A program made the position numbers and the translations under genes. A stretch of DNA of 64,000 nt from Lachnospiraceae bacterium (GTDB lineage Bacteria; Bacillota; Clostridia; Lachnospirales; Lachnospiraceae), in the NCBI GenBank assembly GCA_030825115.1, contig JAPJQL010000001.1, positions 232,253-296,252 of the forward strand. The letters run 5' to 3'. How positions within the stretch are numbered: the stretch's first letter is position 1; every line of letters starts with the position of its first letter. The notes below the pieces were generated by a model, which ran no database searches, was not told where the DNA came from, and was given only the letters and a program-made list of their open reading frames with translations. Shown in pieces: positions 25,040 through 33,155 of this stretch.

Positions 25040-25894
25040 CTACCTGTGAGCCTGTCCCGGATTTACCAGCCCGCTTAGCGTATCTCCGATATAGTGGAAC
25101 AACATCACAACAACCACTAAAAGCAGCCCCGGAAACAACGCCAGCCACCAGCGGCCCATCGCCAGATACCGCATGCTTTCCGAAAGGATCACTCCGATCG
25201 CCGGCTGTTCCGGCGACAGGCCAAATCCTAAAAATGTGATGCTCGCCTCATGCAGGATCGCATGGGGGAACAAAAGGATCAGTCCTACGAATAACTGGGG
25301 CGCCAGATGGGGCATCATATGCCTCAGCGCAATCTCCATCCTGCCCACCCCCAGCTTTCCGGCAATCCTGATATACTGGTTTTCTTTCAGCTGCAGCACC
25401 TCCCCGCGTATCAGTCTCGCAAGAGAGGTCCAGTGGGTCAGGGAGATCCCGACCACGATCCCGGTAAATCCCTTTCCCATCGCAAAGGATATTAAGACCA
25501 GCAAAAGGATATGAGGGATTCCCATCACCAAATCGATCAGCCCTCCGATCAAGCCGTCTGCCGCCTTTCCCAGAACAGCCGCCGAGATTCCCATCACCGC
25601 GGCAATCACGGCGCTGACCGCAGCGGTCAGAAGGCCAACCCGGATGCTCATGGACAATCCTGCGATCGTCCGCACAAACATATCCCGCCCCATCCAGTCA
25701 GTCCCAAAGGGATACTGCAGGCTGGGAGCCATGTTCTTTCTTGAAAAATCCGTCTCCAGCGCCGCATCCGCAAGCAGATGTCCCGCGATCGTGATCCCTG
25801 ACAGCAGGAGCACAGAAACTGCTAAAAGCAGCACGGCTGTCTTACGCCGGTTCCAGCTTTCTTTGCGCCTGCCGCAATCTACTCTTCCACTCAT
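25040..25894 (-). CDS. nikC: Nickel/peptide-type ABC transporter permease
   Basis: A 284-aa permease of the DppC/NikC type with about six membrane segments. The N-terminal segment (TAVLLLAVSVLLLSGITIAG) and the FGTDWMGRDMFVRTIAG motif are typical of this family, and the EAA-loop region is AGKLGVGRMEIALRHMMPH. Its ATG overlaps the stop of the other permease (ATGA). Nickel as substrate is inferred from linkage to larBCE. Confidence 0.88.
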   Translation of the reverse strand: MSGRVDCGRRKESWNRRKTAVLLLAVSVLLLSGITIAGHLLADAALETDFSRKNMAPSLQYPFGTDWMGRDMFVRTIAGLSMSIRVGLLTAAVSAVIAAVMGISAAVLGKAADGLIGGLIDLVMGIPHILLLVLISFAMGKGFTGIVVGISLTHWTSLARLIRGEVLQLKENQYIRIAGKLGVGRMEIALRHMMPHLAPQLFVGLILLFPHAILHEASITFLGFGLSPEQPAIGVILSESMRYLAMGRWWLALFPGLLLVVVVMLFHYIGDTLSGLVNPGQAHR

Positions 25895-26886
25895 GATGTC
25901 TTCCTCCCTTTTCGGATTCTCGGGTCTACGACACCATACAACACATTTGCCAGAAAATTCCCCATAAACACGATGGCGGCGCTGATCACGGTGATCCCAA
26001 GCAGCAGAGGCACATCGCCTCCCAGACCGGCCGTCACCGCCGCCTGTCCAAGCCCCGGATAGGAAAAGACCTGCTCAACCAGCACCGAACCACCAAAGAT
26101 CTCGCTGATCGACGCAAACTGCAGCGTCATCGCCGGAAGGATGATATTGCGGACTGCGTGCCGCCGGATGACAGATCCCGCAGATTCCCCACGGGCTCGT
26201 GCAAACAGCACATAGTCACTCTCCATAACCTCTGCCATCTTCTCCCTCGTATGCAGCGCTATATTGGATATCCCCGTGATGGAGAGCGCCGCCGCAGGCA
26301 GGATTCCGTGGGCGATCCTGTCCCCAAGCCCCACCTGGGACGCCTCCATCCCGATCGGCACGCTCAGGCCGATCGGAAGAACCTTCAGCCAGACGGCAAA
26401 TACCATCAAAAGCACCAGCGCAAGCCAGAATGCCGGAGTGCTCGCGGTTACCAGGCAATACGCTGATATGATGCGGTCTGCCGCGCCTCCCCGCCTGATT
26501 CCCGCAAGGATTCCCATCAGAAAACCAAACGTCCCCGATATCAGCCAGGCTGCGGCCATCAGCCACAGAGAATTGGACAGTTTTTCTCCAATCACCTTCA
26601 GAACCGGCTGCCGGTACAAAAGCGACATCCCCATGTCCCCCCGCATGACCCCCGCAAACCATGTGACAAACCGCTTTACCGGCGGAAGATCAACGCCCCA
26701 GTAATCCCTGAGACGCGCGATCTGCTCCTGGCTCATCGAGCCGAGAGCCGCCTGCCCCACGTTGGTCTGCAGCGGGTCCACAGGCGAGACGGACACCAGA
26801 AAAAATGCCGCCGCGCTGACCCCGAATAAAAGCACCGCCATCCGTATGAAATTTTTCCCTAAAAACCATGCCGTACTGCTTTTCAA
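25891..26886 (-). CDS. nikB: Nickel/peptide-type ABC transporter permease
   Basis: A 331-aa permease of the DppB/NikB type with about six membrane segments; the DYWGVDLPPVKRFVTWFAGV and DMGMSLLYRQPVLKVIGEKL segments are characteristic. I place the start at a TTG (26884-26886) that has GGAGG seven bases upstream; a GTG 15 codons earlier overlaps the binding-protein gene and has no site. It overlaps the next permease by 4 nt. Function as nickel importer is inferred from the lar genes. Confidence 0.88.
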   Translation of the reverse strand: MKSSTAWFLGKNFIRMAVLLFGVSAAAFFLVSVSPVDPLQTNVGQAALGSMSQEQIARLRDYWGVDLPPVKRFVTWFAGVMRGDMGMSLLYRQPVLKVIGEKLSNSLWLMAAAWLISGTFGFLMGILAGIRRGGAADRIISAYCLVTASTPAFWLALVLLMVFAVWLKVLPIGLSVPIGMEASQVGLGDRIAHGILPAAALSITGISNIALHTREKMAEVMESDYVLFARARGESAGSVIRRHAVRNIILPAMTLQFASISEIFGGSVLVEQVFSYPGLGQAAVTAGLGGDVPLLLGITVISAAIVFMGNFLANVLYGVVDPRIRKGRKTS

Positions 26887-26915
26887 TGTTTCGCCTCCGC
26901 ACTCCTGCGCCTTTT

Positions 26916-28523
26916 TTACTCCCAGCTCCACTGGTCCACATTGTTGACGATCGACCAGCCGTGACCATGAGGATGCAGCTTCTGCTCCGCTACCTTAAGC
27001 CCGTCCCTTGTCCAGTAGAGATGGTCGATGTTCACAAGCCAGATCCAGGGGATGTCTCCCTGCTGTGTGATTCCCTGCGTCCCATCCCACTGAGCCTGCT
27101 GCCACAGCCTGTAGGACTCCTCCAGGTCATTGCTCGCAAGTGCCTCATCCATATATTCATCCAGCCGCTCATTGGCATAAGGAGAGTACTCCGCAAGCCC
27201 TGTCCCCGGCATGGTATGGTAGATATTGTAAAGCTCCATCGGCGTGTGGGCTCCCCATCCCCAGATCAGCGGTTCTGCCTGGGCCCGGTCGTAAGCCACA
27301 TCCCAGCCCACGCCTTCTGTCTTTACCTCAATCCCCAGCTTTTTCAGCTGATTGGCTGTATCCGCCGCCAATGCCTGTCTTACCGAATCACTCGCCGGAT
27401 ACAACAGCGTCATAGCTGCCGTCTTTCCGTCCTTTTCCCGGATTCCGCCTGCTCCTTCCATCCAGCCCGCTTCCTCCATCAGTTTTTTTGCACTGTCCAG
27501 ATCATACACTGTCTCCGATGCGGCATTGTACCACGGCATCTTGTCACATACGCTGTACGCCGGGCTGCCATATCCGTTCAATACATGTTCTATCATCTCA
27601 TTCCGGTCGATCGCAATATTGACCGCCCTTCTGACCCGTACATCGGCTGTCAGGTCATTTCCCAGCGGATTTCCATTTGCATCCGTCTGGCCTGCCGGTA
27701 TCGCGGGAAGATTGAACCCCCGGTTATCCACGGTCTCAACCGCCATCAGACTGTACCCGGTCACCGTCTGGTCAGAATAAGATGCCGCCGTATAAGCCAG
27801 GTCTGCCTGCCCCGCCGAAACAGCCGCAAAAGCCGCATCCTCCTCCATAAAGAGAATCGTCACCTTTTCCATCTTCGGCTTCTCCCCATAATAATCCGGG
27901 TTCGCCTCGAAGATCACCTGCTGGCCTTTATCCCACTGCTTCAGCACATACCGTCCCGAACCGATCGGATGCTCCCCATAATCTGCCGAATACGCATGCT
28001 GGGGCACAATCCCCACGATCGCCATCGTATACGGCCAGATCGAATAGGGGCGTTCCATATGAAAGACTACGGTGGTGTCGTCCAGGGCCTCTGCCTTTTT
28101 CAACATGGTAAAATCGTTGACCGAGCTGGTATCCCGCAGAGTATTATAAGTAAACGCCACATCTTCTGCCGTCAGCTTTTCTCCGTCGGTAAAGACTGCG
28201 TCGTCCCGGATCGTCACGGTCCATGTAAGCCCGTCCTCGCTTGCTTCCATCCCTGTTGCCAGGTCATAGTCGATCGTCAGGTCCTTTGTCGTCACGGTAA
28301 GCGTACTCTGGATCAGCGGCTCATGCACATGTTCTCCTGCTCCCCATCCATAGGCCGGATCAAACCCCGCCTCCGGCTCCGAATTCGGCCCCATCACCAC
28401 CACAACACTATCTTTTTTATCTGGTGCCGTTTCTCCCTTCTGGCTCGTTCCTGCGCCGCATCCTGCTACAGATACGGCCGCCATCCATGCCGCCAGTACG
28501 ATACATAACCCTCTTTTCCTCAT
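26916..28523 (-). CDS. nikA: Nickel-type ABC transporter substrate-binding lipoprotein
   Basis: A 535-aa lipoprotein of the SBP_bac_5 family. Signal and lipobox: RGLCIVLAAWMAAVSVAGCG. The mature part shows the family features GWGAGEHVHEPLIQST, TWTVTIRDDAVFTDGEKLTA and DVAFTYNTL. Family members bind peptides, nickel chelates or opines; the downstream larBCE genes make nickel most likely. The second of two adjacent ATGs (28521-28523) has the best distance from GGAGG. Transcribed from a strong promoter through a structured leader. Confidence 0.88.
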   Translation of the reverse strand: MRKRGLCIVLAAWMAAVSVAGCGAGTSQKGETAPDKKDSVVVVMGPNSEPEAGFDPAYGWGAGEHVHEPLIQSTLTVTTKDLTIDYDLATGMEASEDGLTWTVTIRDDAVFTDGEKLTAEDVAFTYNTLRDTSSVNDFTMLKKAEALDDTTVVFHMERPYSIWPYTMAIVGIVPQHAYSADYGEHPIGSGRYVLKQWDKGQQVIFEANPDYYGEKPKMEKVTILFMEEDAAFAAVSAGQADLAYTAASYSDQTVTGYSLMAVETVDNRGFNLPAIPAGQTDANGNPLGNDLTADVRVRRAVNIAIDRNEMIEHVLNGYGSPAYSVCDKMPWYNAASETVYDLDSAKKLMEEAGWMEGAGGIREKDGKTAAMTLLYPASDSVRQALAADTANQLKKLGIEVKTEGVGWDVAYDRAQAEPLIWGWGAHTPMELYNIYHTMPGTGLAEYSPYANERLDEYMDEALASNDLEESYRLWQQAQWDGTQGITQQGDIPWIWLVNIDHLYWTRDGLKVAEQKLHPHGHGWSIVNNVDQWSWE

Positions 28524-28545
28524 CATTTCCTCCATTTTTGCATAC

Positions 28546-28600
28546 AAAAAGCCAGGGTATCGCAAACGCATCCCTTGGGGATACACACTACCTTCCTGGC
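28546..28600 (-). promoter_or_regulatory. Structured leader hairpin with T-run upstream of nikA
   Basis: On the minus strand GCCAG (28596-28600) pairs with CTGGC (28551-28555), followed directly by TTTTTG; inner helices GGTA/TACC and ATCCC/GGGAT extend the fold. It lies in the 150-nt leader between a strong promoter and nikA, so it could terminate transcription conditionally. I cannot match it to a known riboswitch class. The gap 28524-28909 otherwise holds the divergent promoters of nikA and the XRE gene. Confidence 0.5.
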
Positions 28601-28679
28601 ACCTGACTTTTTTATATCCTGATATTTTTCGTTCTCTGTCTTTTGTTCACTGTGACGGCTTCTGCCATCGATTATAAAA

Positions 28680-28708
28680 ATTGTACCCAATTTTCGCCAA
28701 AACGTCAA
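28680..28708 (-). promoter_or_regulatory. Promoter of the nik-lar operon
   Basis: TTGACG at 28703-28708, 17-bp spacer, TACAAT at 28680-28685 on the minus strand. Transcription would start near 28673. Confidence 0.8.
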
Positions 28709-28740
28709 TGTTTCTAACGAAATTTTCCCAAATGTTTACT

Positions 28741-28750
28741 CAAACGTTTG
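28741..28750. promoter_or_regulatory. Palindrome CAAACGTTTG between nikA and the XRE gene
   Basis: A perfect 10-bp palindrome about 33 bp upstream of the nik -35, with a similar AAATGTTT nearby. It resembles half of a CcpA cre site (two mismatches in the other half) or could bind the adjacent XRE regulator. Confidence 0.3.
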
Positions 28751-28858
28751 CATGGATTTGAGTTATTTTGCTGTACCATTTTTCAATGATACGCAGAAAA
28801 GACTTACGATATTTATATATCATCTCCATACAGGCAACAATTGTCGCCTCTCATCCAA

Positions 28859-28887
28859 TTTATAAAGTCTCATTTCTTGCGTACAAT
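28859..28887 (+). promoter_or_regulatory. Promoter of the XRE regulator gene
   Basis: TTTATA at 28859-28864, 17-bp spacer, TACAAT at 28882-28887 on the plus strand, ending 22 bp before the ATG. Confidence 0.45.
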
Positions 28888-28909
28888 ATCCTTATGGAGG
28901 GCAAAGTGA

Positions 28910-29164
28910 ATGACAGACGAAAAATTTATTTTTAACAACAGGGAAAAATTCATCGAATTAGGCTACAACATCGCTTATTACCGAAAACACAGAGGGCTCA
29001 CCCAGGAACAGCTCGCCGAAAAGCTGGGGATCAGCCGTCAGCATCTGGGTGCGATCGAAGCACCCAATATCCTCAGACCTATTTCATTGGATCTGCTGTT
29101 CAACATTGCAACGGTGCTCAATATTGAACCGTCAAAACTGCTCATCTTTCGGGATATTCCCTGA
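28910..29164 (+). CDS. Small XRE-family transcriptional regulator
   Basis: An 84-aa helix-turn-helix protein consisting of almost only the HTH domain: NIAYYRKHRGLTQEQLAEKL then GISRQHLGAIEA, and LNIEPSKLLIF at the end. GGAGG lies eight bases before the ATG. It is divergent from the nik-lar operon and separated by 386 bp, so may regulate it, but that is speculative. A 16-bp perfect terminator stem overlaps its last codons. Confidence 0.85.
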   Translation: MTDEKFIFNNREKFIELGYNIAYYRKHRGLTQEQLAEKLGISRQHLGAIEAPNILRPISLDLLFNIATVLNIEPSKLLIFRDIP

Positions 29165-29178
29165 AAGATGAGCAGTTT
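29135..29178. terminator. Bidirectional terminator, 16-bp perfect stem
   Basis: AAACTGCTCATCTTTC (29135-29150) pairs exactly with 29163-29178. It lies between the convergent XRE and ArsC-family genes and includes the XRE stop codon. Confidence 0.88.
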
Positions 29179-29182
29179 GGCT

Positions 29183-29530
29183 TTAACCCTGTTCCCATTG
29201 TTTCCACACATCCGGCTGATAGCCTATAGTGGCCTTCTTCCCGTTTCTCACGATCGGGGTTTTTAACACCTTCTGGTTCTCCAGGATTTTCTCATCCCGG
29301 TCCTCATCGGCAATATAACGGACGAGTAAAAGAGCATCCTTGTCTTTGCAGCCAGGATCCAACATGGCCTCCACACCGCCGACCGCCTGCTTTACGCTGG
29401 CGTACTCGCCCTTACTCATCCCCTTCTCTTTCATGTCGATGAACTGGTACTTTACATTCCGCTCCTTAAAATACCGTTCTGCCTTCTTTGTATCAAAACA
29501 TTTTCTGGTTCCAAATATCTGCACATTCAT
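29183..29530 (-). CDS. ArsC/Spx family protein
   Basis: A 115-aa thioredoxin-fold protein of the ArsC/YffB/Spx family. Near the N-terminus is TRKCFDTKKAERYFKERN: a single Cys in KCxDT rather than the CxxC of Spx, and the conserved Arg of arsenate reductases is not obvious beyond KTPIVRNGKK. Such proteins include glutathione- or thiol-dependent reductases and regulators. It lies alone, downstream of the TRAP-type binding protein with a 12-bp gap, so may be the last gene of that unit. Confidence 0.82.
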   Translation of the reverse strand: MNVQIFGTRKCFDTKKAERYFKERNVKYQFIDMKEKGMSKGEYASVKQAVGGVEAMLDPGCKDKDALLLVRYIADEDRDEKILENQKVLKTPIVRNGKKATIGYQPDVWKQWEQG

Positions 29531-29542
29531 AATTTTTTCTCC

Positions 29543-30553
29543 TCACTGCTCTCCTGCCGCCTGGATCTGCGCCAGCATCTTCTCATGTCCGGCTCCATAC
29601 TGGTCATAAAGAGGCTGGCATGCCCGCCGGAACCGCTCCCGCTCCCGCTCGCTTAAAGTCGTTATCATCACGCCCTCTTCTACAGCCTGCGCCCGCGCCC
29701 GCGTCTCGACTTCCTTCCAGATCCTGCGCTCATAGACCGCCGATTCCCGGGCGCATTCCCGGATGATCTCAAGATACTCTTTTGGAAGTTCCTCGGCCGT
29801 CCTCGCCGACATCAGCTGCATCTCCGGCATTCTTACATGTTCATCCTCAAACACATATTTTGCCACTTTATAATGTTCCCGTACCATATAAGAAGGCCAG
29901 CTGTTCTCCGCCCCGTCCACAGCCCCGGTGGATATCGCCGAATACACAGCGCTGTACGGAGTCTGCCTGGGAGCCGCTCCCAACGCCCTTATCATATCTT
30001 CGGTATACCGGACCTGCTGGGTGCGGATCGTCAGCCCCCTGAGATCTTCCAGACGCCGGATTGGTTTCCCAGACGTATAAAAATTCCTTGCGCCCCCGTC
30101 ATACCAGGACAGTCCAATGAGACCGCTGTCTCCGATCTCCCCTAAAAAGCTGTCCCCGATCTCACCGTCAATGACGCGCCACAGATGCTCCTCGTCCCGG
30201 TAAAGATAGGGAAGACTCAGCACGGCAAACGCATCGGAATACTCGATCAGCTGAACCGTCGATACCCTGGCAAAATCAATCCCGCCAAACTGAAGCTGCC
30301 TTGTGACCTCCATCTCATCCCCGAGCGCCTCATCCCCGTAGACATGGATCCTGACATCTCCTCCGGTCCGCTCTTCGACCAGTTTTGCAAAATAAAGGGC
30401 GCCTTCCGTAGACGGATATCCAAGTGGCTGGTTATCCGCATAGCGAAGAAGATACCCCGGTCCTTCCGGTTTTTTCAAATAGCAGAAAGCGGCAAACAGC
30501 ACCGCAAAAACCGCCGCTGCCGCAAAAGCCGCCTTCATCCATGTCCGCTTCAT
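29543..30553 (-). CDS. TRAP-type (DctP) binding protein in a two-component operon
   Basis: A 336-aa DctP-family protein with an N-terminal membrane segment (AAFAAAAVFAVLFAAFCYL) and no lipobox. Family features: LRYADNQPLGYPSTEGALYF, GGARNFYTSGKPIRRLEDLR (with the substrate-binding Arg), and GAVDGAENSWPSYM. There are no TRAP permease genes beside it; instead it overlaps the response regulator gene as ATGA. It probably presents a ligand to the sensor kinase rather than serving transport, or it shares permeases encoded elsewhere. Confidence 0.85.
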   Translation of the reverse strand: MKRTWMKAAFAAAAVFAVLFAAFCYLKKPEGPGYLLRYADNQPLGYPSTEGALYFAKLVEERTGGDVRIHVYGDEALGDEMEVTRQLQFGGIDFARVSTVQLIEYSDAFAVLSLPYLYRDEEHLWRVIDGEIGDSFLGEIGDSGLIGLSWYDGGARNFYTSGKPIRRLEDLRGLTIRTQQVRYTEDMIRALGAAPRQTPYSAVYSAISTGAVDGAENSWPSYMVREHYKVAKYVFEDEHVRMPEMQLMSARTAEELPKEYLEIIRECARESAVYERRIWKEVETRARAQAVEEGVMITTLSERERERFRRACQPLYDQYGAGHEKMLAQIQAAGEQ

Positions 30554-31545
30554 CCTCCGCCTCTCCCTTCCGGTCCTGCCTGCCCTGCGGCCTCAGGAAA
30601 CAGTGAAAAAACTGCTTCGGCAAACTCCTCTTCCATGCCGGACAGACCCGCCTCTTTGGCAGCATCCTTTAAAGAGCCCTGCATCTGGTGGGCAGATACG
30701 CGCACTGCCTCCTCTCCGTCACACCGGTACATCTGGCAAAAAGCATCCAGACAGGCTTCCGGAATATCCCCGTCATCAAAAAATATCCCGCTGATCCCAC
30801 AACGGATCTGAATGCCAAACTGCCGCCCCAGCCTTGCGGCCAGCAGATCCATCTGCTTCTTCATCCGCTCCTGCAGCGTATCCCGGACCACAGACCACGC
30901 AGCTACAAACAGATACCGCTCTTTTCTCCCGGCCAGACACCGGATATCACCGCCCAGGTCAAGTCCTGTCATCATATGGCGGAGGCGCTGCATCTGCCTG
31001 TCATCCACGCCCGTCAATGCCGCGACACAGCCACAGATCCCCGCCGGTATCTGCTTTGGCGACAGCCTCCCTGCAAGCAGTTCTTCTACAGCCGCTTCCG
31101 CCAGCCACCTGGAGCTCTCAGCCTGTTCTACGGCTGGGCCCCCACGCTGTTCCTGCTGCCATCCGCCCCCTGCTTCGATCCTCTTCATCATCTTTTGCAC
31201 CGCATCCGCCAGGGTTCCCTGGTCAAAAGGCTTCAGCAGATAATCTACCGCATCCAGCTTCAGCGCGCTCCGAACATACTCAAAGTCACTGTAGGCGGTG
31301 AGAAATACCAGTTGGGCATCCGGCTGCACGGCCCGGATTTTCTGTGCGGCGGTGATTCCATTCATCTCCGGCATTTTGATATCCAAAAAAGCCATGTCGA
31401 TCTTCTGCGCGGCTGCACAGGAAACCGCCTCCACGCCGTTTTTCACCGCATGGAGCAAAGCGCCCGGCAAGAGCGCCGCCACGCCTGCACAGACAGCTTC
31501 CCTGGTAACCTCCTCGTCCTCTGCAATCAGCACATGATAAGCCAT
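30550..31545 (-). CDS. YesN-type response regulator lacking an HTH domain
   Basis: A 331-aa protein. Residues 1-120 are a receiver domain with phosphoacceptor Asp55 (FLDIKMPEMNG), acidic E9-D10-E11, Thr in LTAYSDF and Lys in LLKPFDQG. The middle (about 145-290) looks like the degenerate GGDEF-like region of YesN proteins. The usual C-terminal AraC-type HTH is absent: the protein ends in a Gly-rich tail at the ATGA overlap with the next gene. Stop 2 nt after the kinase gene. Output is therefore unclear. Confidence 0.85.
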   Translation of the reverse strand: MAYHVLIAEDEEVTREAVCAGVAALLPGALLHAVKNGVEAVSCAAAQKIDMAFLDIKMPEMNGITAAQKIRAVQPDAQLVFLTAYSDFEYVRSALKLDAVDYLLKPFDQGTLADAVQKMMKRIEAGGGWQQEQRGGPAVEQAESSRWLAEAAVEELLAGRLSPKQIPAGICGCVAALTGVDDRQMQRLRHMMTGLDLGGDIRCLAGRKERYLFVAAWSVVRDTLQERMKKQMDLLAARLGRQFGIQIRCGISGIFFDDGDIPEACLDAFCQMYRCDGEEAVRVSAHQMQGSLKDAAKEAGLSGMEEEFAEAVFSLFPEAAGQAGPEGRGGG

Positions 31546-31546
31546 A

Positions 31547-33121
31547 TTATCCTTCCTCCATATCGTCTGTATCTGTCAGCGGAAACCGGATGATGATGAT
31601 GGTCCCCCAGCCCTTCTTGCTGAGTATCTGAAACCAGGCGTTTGGATACAGCAGCATCAGACGGTTTCTCACATTGTTGATGCCGATTCCCGTGCGTATC
31701 TTTGGGCTTTCTTCGCCTTCTGTCCCGTTTTCACCGGCAGGACCGCAGCGCAGTGCCTGCAGCGTTTTGCCATCCATCCCCACGCCATTATCCGTAACCG
31801 CGATCCGTATCCAGCCCTGATTTTTCGTTATCTTCACCCGGACCAGCCCTCCTTCCTGCCTGGGCGCGATGCCGTGGGAGATGGCATTTTCCACCAGCGG
31901 CTGAAGCATAAAAGATGGAATCTTCACCATATCCTGATCCACATCGCACTCCACCCAGAACAAAAGCCGGTCCCGAAAGCGGGACTCCTGGATGTAGAGA
32001 TAACTTCTGAGAACCTCCAGCTCCTGCCGGAGCAGAACCTGGTCTCTTGTATTATAAAGGTTGTACCGCAGAAGATCCGACAGCCGCTTTAACAGGCTGC
32101 CCGTCTCTTCCGCCTTCTCCTGATGCGCCGTCTGCGCGATCAGGTTCAGGGTATTGAAAAGAAAATGCGGATTGATCTGGCTTCGCAGCATCGCAAACCT
32201 TGTCACTGAAAGCTGCTTTTCCGCATCGATCCGCCGGATATTCTCCTCAAACAGGTTCCTGGCCAGATTGGCCCGCTCTGCCTGGGTCCGGATCAGGCTG
32301 CGGCAGTCCTCTTTCATCTTGTTGAAATGGGCCGTCAGCTCCCCAATCTCGTTGCCGCTCTTCACCTCAAGATCCGGGATGTCCATATTCCGGGACACCA
32401 GCGTCCTTGATGCATCCGCAAGAGCCAGCACCGGCCTGACGATCTCACGTCCGATCCAGTTTCTGAAATGGATGATAAGCCCAAGAGAAGCGACTAAAAG
32501 CATGGCCGACGCCACCAGCATCCACCGCAGAAGACCGCTCTGGCGGAGATATTCCTCCCTGCCGCCCTGCAGGGTGAGCTGAATCAGCTGGCTTAAGTAA
32601 GAATCCACATATTCCCCAATCTCCAGCGTCTCATAATACCGGATATAAAATTCCTGCGTCTGCGGCTCTGTGGGCGGCATGTCAAGAAGGGCGCAGATAC
32701 TCTCCCGGTACGTCTCTCCCGTCTTTAAGATTGCCCGCGTCAGCATCCACTGCTCTTCATCCATATAGATCTGCTCGGCTTTAAACTGCTGCAGCTTTTC
32801 CTCAGCAAGATCCAGTTTTTCCAGGATCTGCTCCCGCATCTCCTCATCCTGATAATGCACATAGGACGCCAGCGCGCTGTCCAGTTCCCCGAGCTGGCTG
32901 AGCACATCGCTTTGCAGATAGGAAACGCCGAAGAAATGATTGAAGTTCCTGATAAAATACCCGGACACAAACAGCCCCGTCAAGAGGGTGGCAAGGATCA
33001 GCCCAAAGACCAGCCTTCCAAAGACATCCACCCGTTTTTCCAACGGCTGATCCTCAAACTGATGCGCTTTATATGAGTTTTTTTTGTATTCGCGTCCGTT
33101 TTTTTCTCCTCTGTCTGCCAT
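31547..33121 (-). CDS. YesM-type sensor histidine kinase
   Basis: A 524-aa membrane kinase. Two membrane segments (about residues 38-60 and 225-247) flank an extracellular helical sensor region; a HAMP domain follows (GREIVRPVLALADASRTL). The His_kinase domain has the phosphoacceptor in LRSQINPHFLFNTLNLI, and the ATPase has VENAISHG and VTDNGVGMDG with a GIGINNVRNRL motif. ATG at 33119-33121 with GGAG upstream; the longer frame starts with TTG. Pairs with the downstream response regulator and binding protein. Confidence 0.92.
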   Translation of the reverse strand: MADRGEKNGREYKKNSYKAHQFEDQPLEKRVDVFGRLVFGLILATLLTGLFVSGYFIRNFNHFFGVSYLQSDVLSQLGELDSALASYVHYQDEEMREQILEKLDLAEEKLQQFKAEQIYMDEEQWMLTRAILKTGETYRESICALLDMPPTEPQTQEFYIRYYETLEIGEYVDSYLSQLIQLTLQGGREEYLRQSGLLRWMLVASAMLLVASLGLIIHFRNWIGREIVRPVLALADASRTLVSRNMDIPDLEVKSGNEIGELTAHFNKMKEDCRSLIRTQAERANLARNLFEENIRRIDAEKQLSVTRFAMLRSQINPHFLFNTLNLIAQTAHQEKAEETGSLLKRLSDLLRYNLYNTRDQVLLRQELEVLRSYLYIQESRFRDRLLFWVECDVDQDMVKIPSFMLQPLVENAISHGIAPRQEGGLVRVKITKNQGWIRIAVTDNGVGMDGKTLQALRCGPAGENGTEGEESPKIRTGIGINNVRNRLMLLYPNAWFQILSKKGWGTIIIIRFPLTDTDDMEEG

Positions 33122-33155
33122 ATCGCGCTCCGTTGTCTGACCGTTATGTACCAAA

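Noticed and set aside
23999..25078. Plus-strand ORF of 359 codons
   Set aside because: Antisense to the ABC ATPase genes; low-complexity composition and no start signal.
26868..28508. Plus-strand ORF of 546 codons
   Set aside because: Antisense to nikA; it has no family features and an improbable Arg/His/Pro-rich composition.
28741..28750. Functional CcpA cre site
   Set aside because: Only one half matches; two consensus positions are wrong, so it is listed only as a palindrome.
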